A DNA stretch of 64,000 nucleotides from Pseudomonas fluorescens HK44 (GTDB taxonomy: Bacteria > Pseudomonadota > Gammaproteobacteria > Pseudomonadales > Pseudomonadaceae). This document shows positions 24,945 to 34,047 of this stretch, piece after piece. The translations under genes and the position numbers were made by a program. The stretch lies in the NCBI RefSeq assembly GCF_000217955.3, contig NZ_AFOY02000017.1, positions 62,001-126,000 on the forward strand. Reading direction: 5' to 3'. Below the pieces are notes generated by a model, which had not been told where the DNA came from, made no database searches, and worked only from the letters and a program-made list of their open reading frames with translations. Numbering within the stretch: the stretch's first letter is position 1; each line of letters starts with the position of its first letter.

Positions 24945-25715
24945 ATGTTCAGGAACATTTGCGCCCTGCTGGCCAGCCTGCTGTGCCTTGGCGGCTTTTG
25001 CGCCACCGCGCAGGCGGCCGGGATAACCGGTGAGGCCGGTCTCGGCATGAGCAATCAGCCCTATGACCCCACGGGTAGCCGTTATGAAACCGTGCCGGTG
25101 CCTTACTTCGATCTGGACTGGGGTGATGTCAGCCTCAGCACCGACGACGGTTTGACCTGGAGTGCCTTGAAAGCCAATGGTTTCAGTGTCGGGCCGTTTA
25201 TCAATTACATTCCGGGGCGTAACTCCAATGGCACGCTGCGGGGCCTGCACAATGTGTCGGCCATGGGCGAGGCCGGAGGCTTCGTTCAGTACAGCCCGGC
25301 TGATTTCTGGCGAATTTTCGCTTTCGTCGGCCATACCGTGGGCGCTAACCGCGGCCAGGGTGGTGTGCTCGGTCGGGTGGGCGGGGAAGTGGGTTATCCA
25401 CTGGGGCTGGGGATCATTGGCAGTAGCGAACTGGCCGCGAATTTTGCCGATCGCCAGCAGACACAGACGTTCTTTGGTGTTTCCGAAAAAGACGCCCGGG
25501 ATTCGGAGTTCCGTCCGTACAAGGCCAGTGGCGGCTTGCAGAATGTAGCGTTGACCCAGAACTTCGAGTTCCCGCTGGCCGCAAAGTGGTCGCTGGTGAC
25601 CAGCGCCACCTGGAGGCACCTGACCAACTCGGCGGCGGACAGCAGCATCGTCAAACAAGAGGGCCGCGTGAACCAGGGCGAGGTTCAGGCAGCGATCAGC
25701 TACAAATTCGATTAG
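24945..25715 (+). CDS. MipA/OmpV family outer-membrane protein
   Basis: A protein of 256 residues with a signal peptide (ICALLASLLCLGGFCATAQA) and alternating beta-strands ending in a C-terminal aromatic signature (QGEVQAAISYKFD, though the last residue is Asp). Family blocks include YETVPVPYFDLDWGDVSLST and NGFSVGPFINY. OmpV/MipA proteins are outer-membrane beta barrels, some serving as scaffolds for murein enzymes. It is divergent from the sigma-54 operon and shares its upstream region. Confidence 0.82.
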   Translation: MFRNICALLASLLCLGGFCATAQAAGITGEAGLGMSNQPYDPTGSRYETVPVPYFDLDWGDVSLSTDDGLTWSALKANGFSVGPFINYIPGRNSNGTLRGLHNVSAMGEAGGFVQYSPADFWRIFAFVGHTVGANRGQGGVLGRVGGEVGYPLGLGIIGSSELAANFADRQQTQTFFGVSEKDARDSEFRPYKASGGLQNVALTQNFEFPLAAKWSLVTSATWRHLTNSAADSSIVKQEGRVNQGEVQAAISYKFD

Positions 25716-25824
25716 CACACTGATCGTGCCCATGCTGCCGCGTGGGAACGATCATGGAGTGTGTGTTGAGTTTGGTCTGCTGTTTGCAATAGTCGTGGAG
25801 AACTCAATTTCTCAGGAGTGCTTC

Positions 25825-26694
25825 ATGGCTCGTCCCGCGTATCGTCTCCTCGCCTATTCGCTGTGGGATCTGGTCCCGATTGCGCTGGGCGGGGCTCATC
25901 TGGCGTTTGTCCTGTGGTTGGTGCTGGCCTTCCACAACTTGTCGTGGTGGGCCCTTGTGCCGCTGGCGCTGGTCTATGCCGTCAGCCTGTCATGGAGCAT
26001 CAACAGCATTTCCCACAACCAGATCCACAACCCGTACTTCACCCTTGGCTGGATGAATCGGGCATTCGATCTGTTGTTGTCGGTCACCATCGGTTTCTCG
26101 CAGACCCTCTACCGCGACATCCACAATCGCCATCACCGTGGTAACTCAGACCTGCCGGATGCGCACGGAAAAACCGTCGATCCGCTGTCGATCTACCTGC
26201 GCGGCAAGGATGGGCAGCCTGAAAACCCCTGGTCGTACACCTTTCTCAGCTTTTTCCGCGATGATCCCAAGCCGTTCTACGAAGAAATGCAGCGCAAGCG
26301 GCCCGGCGATGCACGTTGGGTCAAGGTCGAGATTTATGTGACCGTGGCGGCGTATGTGGCGTTGGCGTTCTATGACTGGCATGCGGTGTTGCTGTTGCTG
26401 CCGTTCTGGTATCTGGGCCAGGCGTTGTCGTCGCTCAATGGGTATTACGAGCATTTTGGCGGTAATCCGGACTTGCCGATCGCCTGGGGCGTGAGCAGCT
26501 ACAGCGTGCTTTACAACCTGATCTGGATGAACAACGGCTATCACGCCGAGCACCATTATCGGCCGAAAATGCACTGGACCCAGGTCAAGGCGTTTCACCG
26601 CGAAATTGCCGAGCAGCAACGTATGGCGGGGGTGAAGGTAATCCCGGTGTCACACGGACTGGGCTTTCTGACGGCCCACCAGCCGAAACGCTGA
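25825..26694 (+). CDS. Membrane fatty acid desaturase/hydroxylase family protein
   Basis: A protein of 289 residues, start MARPAYRLLAYSLW at 25825 after CAGGAG. Three histidine clusters that bind the di-iron centre are present: HNQIHNPYF, HNRHHRGN and GYHAEHHYRPK. Hydrophobic segments near the N-terminus (LAFVLWLVLAFHNLSWWALV) and in the second half (YVALAFYDWHAVLLLLPFWY) fit an integral membrane enzyme. It inserts a double bond or hydroxyl into lipid-linked chains; the exact substrate is not evident. Confidence 0.85.
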   Translation: MARPAYRLLAYSLWDLVPIALGGAHLAFVLWLVLAFHNLSWWALVPLALVYAVSLSWSINSISHNQIHNPYFTLGWMNRAFDLLLSVTIGFSQTLYRDIHNRHHRGNSDLPDAHGKTVDPLSIYLRGKDGQPENPWSYTFLSFFRDDPKPFYEEMQRKRPGDARWVKVEIYVTVAAYVALAFYDWHAVLLLLPFWYLGQALSSLNGYYEHFGGNPDLPIAWGVSSYSVLYNLIWMNNGYHAEHHYRPKMHWTQVKAFHREIAEQQRMAGVKVIPVSHGLGFLTAHQPKR

Positions 26695-26695
26695 T

Positions 26696-26819
26696 TGTGG
26701 CGAGGGAGCTTGCTCCCGCTGGGCCGCGAAGCGGCCCTGAAATCATGTGGGTCAGACACATCTGGGCGCGCGGATTGCGAGCGCTTCGCACTCGAGCGGG
26801 AGCAAGCTCCCTCGCCACA
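26696..26819. repeat. REP doublet (GTGGCGAGGGAGC type)
   Basis: GTGGCGAGGGAGCTTGCTCC from 26697 and its inverted copy ending CTCCCTCGCCACA at 26819, between convergent genes. Confidence 0.85.
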
Positions 26820-26834
26820 GGGGATAGTGGTGTT

Positions 26835-27218
26835 TCAGGTTTCTTCGCCTTCCGCCAGCAACGCTATCCCGCCCATGATCACCGCCACGCCCAGCCAGTG
26901 CAGCGGGCTGATCTGCTCGCCGAGGCCGAGCCACGAGCCGAGCAACACGCCGACAAACACCAGCGAACTCAGCGGAAACGCCAGCGACAGGCTGCTGCGC
27001 CGCAGGATCAACATCCAGACGAAAAACGCCCCGATGTAGCAGGCGATGGCCGTCAGCACCCCAGGATTACCGGCCACGGCCGCCAGCCATTGGAGGTTGA
27101 AGTCCATCTGCCCCAGTTGATCGCCACCGACTTTGGTGGCGATCTGACCGCCACTTTCAAACCCGATCAGCAGCATCCAGAGCACCACGGTGCCCAGACG
27201 TCCGTGCAGCCAACCCAT
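26835..27218 (-). CDS. Small EamA/SMR-like membrane protein, second of a pair
   Basis: A protein of 127 residues with four predicted membrane helices (VVLWMLLIGFESGGQIATKV, AIACYIGAFFVWMLILRR, LSLAFPLSSLVFVGVLLGSW, WLGVAVIMGGIALLAEGEE). The start at 27218 follows GGAGAGGAA. It is a half-size drug/metabolite transporter like ArnE/ArnF or MdtI/MdtJ, which work as heterodimers. The preceding gene is a matching partner. Confidence 0.75.
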   Translation of the reverse strand: MGWLHGRLGTVVLWMLLIGFESGGQIATKVGGDQLGQMDFNLQWLAAVAGNPGVLTAIACYIGAFFVWMLILRRSSLSLAFPLSSLVFVGVLLGSWLGLGEQISPLHWLGVAVIMGGIALLAEGEET

Positions 27219-27249
27219 TGCGTTGTTCCTCTCCATCATTGATTGAGCT

Positions 27250-27624
27250 TCAGACATGGGCGACACACACGAGCATCACGCCCGCCGTAATTACCACGGT
27301 GCCCAGCCAGCGCCGACGGCTGACGGTTTCACCGAGCACCACTTTGCCCGCCAGCACCACGCCGCAATAAGCCAATGCCGCAGATGGAAACAACAGGCTC
27401 AGCGGCGCGCGGGACAGGGCTTCGAGCCAGACAAAGAACTCGATGGCGTAGGCGCCGATCCCGCACCAGAGCAACGGCGCGTTAAACACCTGGCCCCAGA
27501 ATGCATTCAGTCGAAAGCCGCCTTCAAGCTCCGGTAAACGGTCCAGGCCCAGCTTGAAACAGAGCTGACCGATGACGTCCAGAACAATCGAAAACGCCAC
27601 CAATAACACCACGGTCAAGGTCAC
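27250..27624 (-). CDS. Small EamA/SMR-like membrane protein, first of a pair
   Basis: A protein of 124 residues with four predicted helices and the SMR-like string LDVIGQLCFKLGLDRLP. The start is the GTG at 27624, which overlaps the stop of the arginase-fold gene (GTGA) and follows GAGGAG. The longer open frame upstream has no support. With the next gene it forms a likely heterodimeric exporter or flippase coupled to the arginase-fold enzyme. Confidence 0.78.
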   Translation of the reverse strand: MTLTVVLLVAFSIVLDVIGQLCFKLGLDRLPELEGGFRLNAFWGQVFNAPLLWCGIGAYAIEFFVWLEALSRAPLSLLFPSAALAYCGVVLAGKVVLGETVSRRRWLGTVVITAGVMLVCVAHV

Positions 27625-28541
27625 GGAAATAACTCCTCGAACAGGCTGATCAGCGCCTGGTTGGTTGCCGCGTTTCGCAGCAGATCGTCTTCGCTCCAGC
27701 GCTCGGGAGGCGGCTGGTCGGACTTGGCTTCCCAACGCTTGAACGCGTTGCTGAAGGCTGGTTGGGCGAACTCGCCGCAGACATCGATGCCGAGGATTCG
27801 CTTGCTCGCGGCCAACATGCGCAGGGCTTGCAGCAAGTGTGTCAGCCGCATGCCACCCTGATCCCAGTTGGTTGCGGCGTCTTCACTGGCCAGCACATCC
27901 TTGTCGATGGTGATCCACACCGCTTCAGTCGGCAGACTCTCGATCAGTTGCTGGAGAAACACCGGCCAGTCGAGGTCGGCCAGGTTACGCCAGTGCAGCA
28001 GGTTTTCCCGCTGTTGATGCCCGGCGCCATCGCCGATCAAACCCCAGACCTGGGACGGCGGGTGCTGCCAGGGGAACAGCTGCAAGTCGCCACGCTTCAG
28101 CGCGCCGAGGTTACCGCCACGCAGTTGCGGGTTATGCAGGTCATCGCTGCACGGCCCGAGGGTGACGATGCGTTTGATGTTCGGCAGCTTGAGCGCACGA
28201 TTGACCCATGAACCGCAATGCCGACGCGGCGCGAAACGTACCCAGTCGGGATGGTTGTCGAAATGAATCAGGCTGACCGGCTCGGTAATCTCGGCGAGGA
28301 AGGCCGGAGTCAGGTGGTGGTAGTCACCAGAACCCATAAAGAAGATTTCCGGCTGAGGGCCCGTATGCGGCGGCCGTTGGCGCAGGCGTTCGGAAAAACG
28401 TCGATAGTTTTTCTCGCTGGACCACAAACGCAGTTTGGGGCCCAGATCGAGCAGGTCCAGACGCTTGGCGCGACCGCTTTCCAGCAGTCGGGCAATCGGT
28501 GCCTGGGCTGTGAGGCTGTGGTCGAGATCCAATATATTCAA
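27621..28541 (-). CDS. Arginase-fold (ureohydrolase-like) protein
   Basis: A protein of 306 residues. Di-metal ligands of the arginase fold are readable: MGSGDYHHLT (first His), LIHFDNHPDW (Asp-x-His-x-Asp pattern) and WITIDKDVLAS with IDVCGEFAQP later. The fold fits ureohydrolases (arginase, agmatinase, guanidinobutyrase, guanidine hydrolase), but the loops are unlike well-known agmatinases, so the substrate is open. The reported start is TTG at 28541; GGGTAAAG lies upstream. Translationally coupled to two small exporter genes. Confidence 0.75.
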   Translation of the reverse strand: MNILDLDHSLTAQAPIARLLESGRAKRLDLLDLGPKLRLWSSEKNYRRFSERLRQRPPHTGPQPEIFFMGSGDYHHLTPAFLAEITEPVSLIHFDNHPDWVRFAPRRHCGSWVNRALKLPNIKRIVTLGPCSDDLHNPQLRGGNLGALKRGDLQLFPWQHPPSQVWGLIGDGAGHQQRENLLHWRNLADLDWPVFLQQLIESLPTEAVWITIDKDVLASEDAATNWDQGGMRLTHLLQALRMLAASKRILGIDVCGEFAQPAFSNAFKRWEAKSDQPPPERWSEDDLLRNAATNQALISLFEELFP

Positions 28542-28664
28542 AACGTGTCTTTACCCATGGCAGCGCCCTCCAGGACCTGTTTGATCAATCACTAACGCAG
28601 GCCGGGTAGGCTTTAACGGGTAAATGCAAGGGACGGGCCAGCCACGATCGGAACGCTGTTTCAT

Positions 28665-28803
28665 TGTGGCGAGGGAGCTTGCTCCCGCCGGCCGGTCCGC
28701 GCGCAGCAGTCGTAAAATCTGCAACCACATTTCGTCAGATATACCCTGCCAGCCGTATTGGGGGCCGCTTCGCTGCCCAGCGGGAGCAAGCTCCCTCGCC
28801 ACA
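28665..28803. repeat. REP doublet (GTGGCGAGGGAGC type)
   Basis: GTGGCGAGGGAGCTTGCTCC from 28666 and the inverted copy ending CTCCCTCGCCACA at 28803, with about 95 bases between. Confidence 0.85.
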
Positions 28804-28814
28804 GGGGGTTGTGG

Positions 28815-29153
28815 TCAGGCGTGAACGCGGACCCAAACAGAAACCAACACCGTCGCCGCCATCAGCCACGCGAGCGCTGCCACCGCCAGCGAGGCCTCCA
28901 GCCGAAGGCGATCCACCATCACGTACAAGGTCGCCAGATAAACGAAGTACGGAATGATCGACCACATGCCAAACACGATGGTGGTCTTCAGATCGTCCAG
29001 CGAGCGGCCCTTGCCGACGATGTAATGGGCAATCAGCGCAAAGGTCGGAAACAGCGGCACCAGGCCTGCGATGTAATAGTTTCTGGTTTTGGCGAGGAAG
29101 GCGAGGATCACCACCACCGCGGCGCCCAGTGCAGCTTTCAACAGTAGATCCAC
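28815..29153 (-). CDS. glpM: GlpM family membrane protein
   Basis: A protein of 112 residues with four hydrophobic segments and the GlpM family blocks AKTRNYYIAGLVPLFPTFAL and TTIVFGMWSIIPYFVYLATL. In P. aeruginosa glpM lies by glpD and affects glycerol use and alginate production; its molecular role is unclear. Here it is 7 kb from the glp genes, just after aauR (19 bases between), and may be read from that transcript. Confidence 0.85.
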   Translation of the reverse strand: MDLLLKAALGAAVVVILAFLAKTRNYYIAGLVPLFPTFALIAHYIVGKGRSLDDLKTTIVFGMWSIIPYFVYLATLYVMVDRLRLEASLAVAALAWLMAATVLVSVWVRVHA

Positions 29154-29171
29154 GGAACGTCTCGCAGTGGG

Positions 29172-30500
29172 TTAGTGGCTCAAGCCGTATTTTTTGACTT
29201 TGTCGAACAGCGTGGTCTTGGCCATGCCCAGTTCCAGGCTGGCCTGGGTCAGGTTGCCGCTGCTGCGCTGCAAGGCATCGTTAAGCAGGTTACGTTCGAA
29301 GGCTTCCACCGCTTCGGAGAACGCCAGGCCTTGGGCGGCGCCACCGCTGCCGGACTTCTTGAAGGCTGGCAAACCGAGGGCAAAACGCTCGGCGACGTTA
29401 CGCAGCTCGCGCACGTTGCCGGGCCAGTCGTGGCTCATCAGGTTCGACAGGGTCTGGTTGTCCAGCTCAGGCAGCGCACGGTCAAAGCGCAGGGACGATT
29501 GCTGCAAGAAGTGTTCGAACAATTGCAGGATGTCTTCGCGGCGCTCACGCAGCGGCGGCAATTCCAGTGTCACTACGTTCAAACGGTAATACAGGTCGCT
29601 GCGAAACTGACCGGCGCGGCTCAAGTCGTCGAGGTCAGACTTGGTTGCCGCGATCACCCGGCAGTCGACCGCAACGCTCTGGTTCGAGCCGAGCCGCTCC
29701 AGCGTGCGCTCCTGCAATACCCGAAGCAGTTTGATTTGCAGCGGCAGTGGCATGCTTTCCACTTCATCGAGGAACAACGTGCCGCCGTTGGCATGTTCGA
29801 TTTTGCCGATCCGGCGTTTTCCGGCGCCGGTAAATGCATTTGCTTCATGACCGAAAATTTCGCTTTCGAACAGGTTTTCCGGCAGGCCACCGCAGTTCAG
29901 CGCGACGAATTGCTGCGACTGACGGCGGCTGAAGTCGTGCAGGCAACGCGCGACCAGTTCTTTGCCGGTGCCGGTCTCGCCTTCGATCAACACGTTGGCC
30001 GAGGTGTCGGCGACGTTGGCGATCAGCTCGCGCAGGTGTTGCATGGCGGGCGAGCGCCCGATGATCCTACCCTCAAGGGAATCGCGCTCGGCCAACTGCC
30101 GGCGCAACGAGGTCACTTCACGGGCGAGGCTGCGTTGCTCCAGGGCGCGGCGCGCGACGTCGACCAGGCGCTCGGGGGAGAATGGTTTCTCCATGAAGTC
30201 GTAGGCGCCTTTTTGCATTGCGCCAACCGCCATCGAGATGTCGCCATGGCCGGTGATCAGCACCACCGGCAGGCTACGGTCACGGGCCTTGAGGCGGCTC
30301 AGCAGTTCCAGGCCATCGATGCCCGGCAGGCGAATGTCGCTGATGACGATCCCGGCAAAGTTGTCACCGACCCGTGCCAGGGCTTCTTCAGCGCTGCCAA
30401 CGCCTTCGCAGGGGATGTCTTCCAGGGCCAGGGCCTGCTGGCAACCGAGCAGGACATGGGGATCGTCTTCGACGATCAGCACACTAAGATCGTTGTTCAT
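29172..30500 (-). CDS. aauR: Sigma-54-dependent response regulator AauR
   Basis: A protein of 442 residues: receiver (LIVEDDPHVLLGCQQALALE, ISDIRLPGIDG, EKPFSPERL), AAA+ domain (Walker A EGETGTGKE, GTLFLDEVESMPL), and Fis-type helix-turn-helix at the end (LTQASLELGMAKTTLFDKVK). The sigma-54 loop reads NAFTGA instead of GAFTGA. AauR activates uptake and use of glutamate, aspartate and their amides. The assignment rests on DctD-like sequence, its pairing with AauS, and the aat genes next door whose promoter carries AauR-type sites. Its ATG overlaps the aauS stop. Confidence 0.9.
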   Translation of the reverse strand: MNNDLSVLIVEDDPHVLLGCQQALALEDIPCEGVGSAEEALARVGDNFAGIVISDIRLPGIDGLELLSRLKARDRSLPVVLITGHGDISMAVGAMQKGAYDFMEKPFSPERLVDVARRALEQRSLAREVTSLRRQLAERDSLEGRIIGRSPAMQHLRELIANVADTSANVLIEGETGTGKELVARCLHDFSRRQSQQFVALNCGGLPENLFESEIFGHEANAFTGAGKRRIGKIEHANGGTLFLDEVESMPLPLQIKLLRVLQERTLERLGSNQSVAVDCRVIAATKSDLDDLSRAGQFRSDLYYRLNVVTLELPPLRERREDILQLFEHFLQQSSLRFDRALPELDNQTLSNLMSHDWPGNVRELRNVAERFALGLPAFKKSGSGGAAQGLAFSEAVEAFERNLLNDALQRSSGNLTQASLELGMAKTTLFDKVKKYGLSH

Positions 30501-32398
30501 ATCGGCTCGGCGGGAAGGGGGCTTACCAACGGTAAGCTGAGGACGAAAGCGGTACCACCGCTGGCCGGGTGCTCGACGCCGAGGTGACCGCCGGTGGCGG
30601 CCGCCAGGCTCGCCGACAGGGTCAGGCCAAGGCCCAGGCCCTGTTCGCCGGGTTTGGTGGTAAAGAATGGTTCGAACAAATGCTTGCGGGTTTCGGCGTC
30701 GATACCATGGCCGTTATCGCGGACGCGCAGGCGATATTTGCCGTCGACAACATCACCTTCCAGCCATAGCTCGGGCAATGGCTGCGCTTGCATGGCGTCC
30801 AGGGCGTTGCCGATCAGGTTGACCAGGATCTGCTCCAGGCGGGTCTGGTCGATCTGTACTTGCACGTCGCTCAACTCACGGTGCAACAGCAGGTGAGCGC
30901 TTTCAAGGCGTGCACCGAGCAACTGCAAGGCGGCGTCCACCGCTTTGCCGAGGCTGGCCTGGCCCTGGTCGTCGCCGCGCCGGGCAAAGGAACGCAGGCT
31001 GGCGGTGATCCGGCCCATGCGGTCGATCAGATCGTTGATGGTTTTCAGGTTGGCACTGGCAATGTCCAGCTGACCGCGCTCAAGAAAGCGCACGGTATTG
31101 CCGGACAAGGTGCGCAACGCGGCCAGCGGCTGGTTCAATTCATGGGCAATGCTGGTGGACATCTGGCCGATGGCCGCCAGTTTGCCCGCTTGTACCAGTT
31201 CGTCCTGAGCCCGACGCAGTGTTTCTTCGGCCTGGCGGCGCTCGCGGATCTGGCTTTTCAGGCGCTCGTTACTGGCCCGCAGGTCAGTGGTGCGTTCGGC
31301 AATCTTGCGTTCAAGCTGATTGTTGGCTTCTTGCAGCGCTTCACGGGCGGCGAGGCGGGTGGCGATGACTTTACGCCGTTCGTTCCAGGCAATCAGCAGG
31401 AACGCCACCAGCGCGAAGGCTACCGCGACCAGGATGCCCTGGTTGATCGCTTCACGACGCAAATCCCCGAGTGGTGTGAGCAGGGTGAAATTCCACGGCG
31501 TGTCGCTCAAGGGACGGGTCTGCGACAGGTAGCTGATTTCCTGTTCATCGGAGACCAGTTCGGCGTTGGCCGGGAAGGTGATTTTTTCCACGCCTTCGGA
31601 CAGTCGCTCGCGCGCCAGCGGTTCCAGTTCATTGAGCGGGTACCAGTAGTATTGCAGGCTGCGCGCCAGGCGTTCCTTGGTGTCGTCGCTGAGCGGGCGA
31701 ACCGATTTGAGCCGCCGCGCCGGGTCGCTGGACAGAATGATGATGCCATTCTCGTCGCTGACGAAGGCTTCCAGGCGTGCACGCTGCCAGCGTTCTTCCA
31801 TGGCTTCGAGACGGACTTTGACCACTGCGACGCCGATGATTTTGCCTTGCTCTTCCAGGCCATGCGCCAGGTAGTAGCCGGGCTCGCCGTTGGTGCTGCC
31901 GATGCCGTAGAAACGACCGGGCTGACCGCGTACGGCATTCTGGAAATACGCACGGAAGGACAGGTCTTCACCGAGGTAACTGTCGACATCGCGCCAGTTG
32001 CTGGTGGCCAGAACCCGACCGGTGGTGTCCATCACGTAGATCGCGCGACTGCGGCTGCGCCGGTTCAGGCCTTCGAGGTAATTGTTGACCGCTTGCCGGT
32101 GCTCGGGCGTAGGGTCGGCCAGCAGTTCTGAAACACTCGATTCGAGTTCCAGCAGGCTGGGCAGGTAGGTGTATTTGCTGATCTCGCTTTCGACCGCGCG
32201 GGCGTGCAGTTCCAGCTGCCGTTGACCGTTCTCGCTGAGGCTGCGAATCCCGTAATGCTCGCTGACCCAGAAGCCGACGTAACCCAGCCCAATCATCAGC
32301 AAGATGACCAGCGGTGGTAGAAACAGGTGGCGAATCAGACGGGGTTTCACGGCAAGTGATGGCGGCGCTGCGCGATAGAGAGTGGAGTCGCATTTCAT
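30497..32398 (-). CDS. aauS: Sensor histidine kinase AauS
   Basis: A protein of 633 residues, start ATG at 32398 (MKCDSTLYRA) with AAGG eight bases upstream; a GTG three bases earlier is possible. TM1 is LFLPPLVILLMIGLGYVGFW, TM2 ILVAVAFALVAFLLIAWNER; between them is a Cache-type periplasmic domain (RAIYVMDTTGRVLATSNWRD, AYFQNAVRGQPGRFYGIGST). The kinase core is DctB-like: H-box SIAHELNQPLAAL, N-box LIGNALDAM, G-boxes DNGHGID and GLGLGLTLSASL. It senses acidic amino acids and phosphorylates AauR. Confidence 0.9.
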   Translation of the reverse strand: MKCDSTLYRAAPPSLAVKPRLIRHLFLPPLVILLMIGLGYVGFWVSEHYGIRSLSENGQRQLELHARAVESEISKYTYLPSLLELESSVSELLADPTPEHRQAVNNYLEGLNRRSRSRAIYVMDTTGRVLATSNWRDVDSYLGEDLSFRAYFQNAVRGQPGRFYGIGSTNGEPGYYLAHGLEEQGKIIGVAVVKVRLEAMEERWQRARLEAFVSDENGIIILSSDPARRLKSVRPLSDDTKERLARSLQYYWYPLNELEPLARERLSEGVEKITFPANAELVSDEQEISYLSQTRPLSDTPWNFTLLTPLGDLRREAINQGILVAVAFALVAFLLIAWNERRKVIATRLAAREALQEANNQLERKIAERTTDLRASNERLKSQIRERRQAEETLRRAQDELVQAGKLAAIGQMSTSIAHELNQPLAALRTLSGNTVRFLERGQLDIASANLKTINDLIDRMGRITASLRSFARRGDDQGQASLGKAVDAALQLLGARLESAHLLLHRELSDVQVQIDQTRLEQILVNLIGNALDAMQAQPLPELWLEGDVVDGKYRLRVRDNGHGIDAETRKHLFEPFFTTKPGEQGLGLGLTLSASLAAATGGHLGVEHPASGGTAFVLSLPLVSPLPAEPI

Positions 32399-32463
32399 CA
32401 CAGATGCCTTGGGTCAACCAGTGTGGCGGCGGGCCTGCGCTCGTTTCAGTCGAGCGCAGGACC

Positions 32464-32607
32464 TGTGGCGAGGGAGCTTGCTCCCGCTGGGGCGCGAAGC
32501 GGCCCTAAAACCAGCCAATGCATTTAATCTGACACACCGCACTGACTGGTTTACGACTGCTGCGCCCGAGCGCGGACCGGCCGGCGGGAGCAAGCTCCCT
32601 CGCCACA
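32464..32607. repeat. REP doublet (GTGGCGAGGGAGC type)
   Basis: GTGGCGAGGGAGCTTGCTCC from 32465 and an inverted copy ending CTCCCTCGCCACA at 32607. It separates aatP from aauS. Confidence 0.85.
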
Positions 32608-32644
32608 AAGGCAGGTCCGCTCCAACAGGGAGCGGTTGCCGGTT

Positions 32645-33379
32645 TTAGTGCTGCAGAATCTTGTCGAGGAAATGCTGCGCGCGGTCCGAGCGGGCGTTGA
32701 TGTCACCGAAGAACTCTTCTTTCTTGCAGTCTTCGATGATTTTGCCCTGATCCATGAAGATCACCCGGTCCGCCACTTTACGGGCGAAGCCCATTTCGTG
32801 GGTGACGCACATCATGGTCATGCCTTCGTTGGCCAGTTGCACCATCACGTCGAGCACTTCGTTGACCATTTCCGGGTCGAGCGCCGAGGTCGGTTCGTCG
32901 AACAGCATGACGATCGGGTCCATCGCCAGTGCTCGGGCAATCGCCACCCGCTGTTGCTGACCACCGGAGAGCTGGCCCGGGTGCTTGTGGGCGTGAGCCG
33001 AAAGGCCGACGCGCTCAAGCAGTTGCAGGCCCTTTTTGGTGGCCTCTTCCTTGCTGCGGCCTAATACCTTGATCTGCGCGATGGTCAGGTTTTCGGTGAT
33101 GGTCAGGTGCGGGAACAGTTCGAAATGCTGGAACACCATGCCAACGCGCGAGCGCAGTTTTGGCAGGTCGGTCTTCGGGTCGGCGATGGATATGCCATCG
33201 ACCACCACGTCACCTTTCTGGAACGGTTCCAGGGCGTTGACGCATTTGATCAGGGTGGATTTACCGGAGCCGGACGGCCCGCACACCACAATCACTTCGC
33301 CTTTTTTGACCTCGGTGCTGCAATCAGTCAGTACCTGGAAGTCGCCATACCACTTGTTGACATTCTTGATAGAAATCAT
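32645..33379 (-). CDS. aatP: Glutamate/aspartate ABC transporter ATPase AatP
   Basis: A protein of 244 residues with Walker A GPSGSGKST, signature LSGGQQQR, Walker B VMLFDEPTSALDPEMV and switch His in CVTHEMGFA. It energises import of acidic amino acids through AatQ and AatM. Its ATG overlaps the aatM stop as ATGA. Orthologous to E. coli GltL. Confidence 0.95.
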   Translation of the reverse strand: MISIKNVNKWYGDFQVLTDCSTEVKKGEVIVVCGPSGSGKSTLIKCVNALEPFQKGDVVVDGISIADPKTDLPKLRSRVGMVFQHFELFPHLTITENLTIAQIKVLGRSKEEATKKGLQLLERVGLSAHAHKHPGQLSGGQQQRVAIARALAMDPIVMLFDEPTSALDPEMVNEVLDVMVQLANEGMTMMCVTHEMGFARKVADRVIFMDQGKIIEDCKKEEFFGDINARSDRAQHFLDKILQH

Positions 33380-34047
33380 ACGGCAAACCTTTTTTGCAGA
33401 CGCTTGACCAGCCGTGAGGCGGCAAAGCTGATTGTGAAGTACACGAGACCTGCGATGATCAGGAACTCATTGGCGCGGCCGATGATGTCGCCACTGGCCC
33501 GCGTAGCATTGAGGAAGTCCACCAGGCCTACTGTGTAGACCAGCGAGGTGTCCTGGAACAGGATGATGCTTTGTTGCAGCAACAGCGGCGTCATCTTACG
33601 AAACGCTTGCGGCAGGATGATCAGGCGCATCATCTGGCCGTAGCTCATGCCCAACGCCTTGGCTGCGCCCATCTGACCTTTGGGAATCGACTGCACACCG
33701 GCCCGGACGATTTCGCAGAAGTACGCCGCTTCGAACATCATGAAGGCCACGATGCACGAGGTGAACGCACCGATCGGCGTGTCTTCGCCGGTGATCCAGC
33801 GCAGCACGAACGGTACCGCCAGGTAGAACCAGGTGATCACCAGCAGCAGCGGGATCGAGCGGAAGTAGTTCACATAAGCGCCGGCAATGTTCGACAGCAG
33901 CTTGCTGTGGGACAGGCGCATCAGCGCCAGGAGAGTGCCGAGGATGATCCCGCCGACGACGCCGAGTACCGTCAGTTGCAGGGTCATGACCATGCCGTTC
34001 CACATGCCGGGGACGGCCTGGACGACGCCACTGAAATCGAGATCCAT
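33376..34047 (-). CDS. aatM: Glutamate/aspartate ABC transporter permease AatM
   Basis: A protein of 223 residues with five membrane segments. The polar amino acid permease loop that contacts the ATPase is seen as GAAKALGMSYGQMMRLIILP. It works with AatQ as the membrane channel. Its ATG overlaps the last base of the aatQ stop. Confidence 0.94.
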   Translation of the reverse strand: MDLDFSGVVQAVPGMWNGMVMTLQLTVLGVVGGIILGTLLALMRLSHSKLLSNIAGAYVNYFRSIPLLLVITWFYLAVPFVLRWITGEDTPIGAFTSCIVAFMMFEAAYFCEIVRAGVQSIPKGQMGAAKALGMSYGQMMRLIILPQAFRKMTPLLLQQSIILFQDTSLVYTVGLVDFLNATRASGDIIGRANEFLIIAGLVYFTISFAASRLVKRLQKRFAV

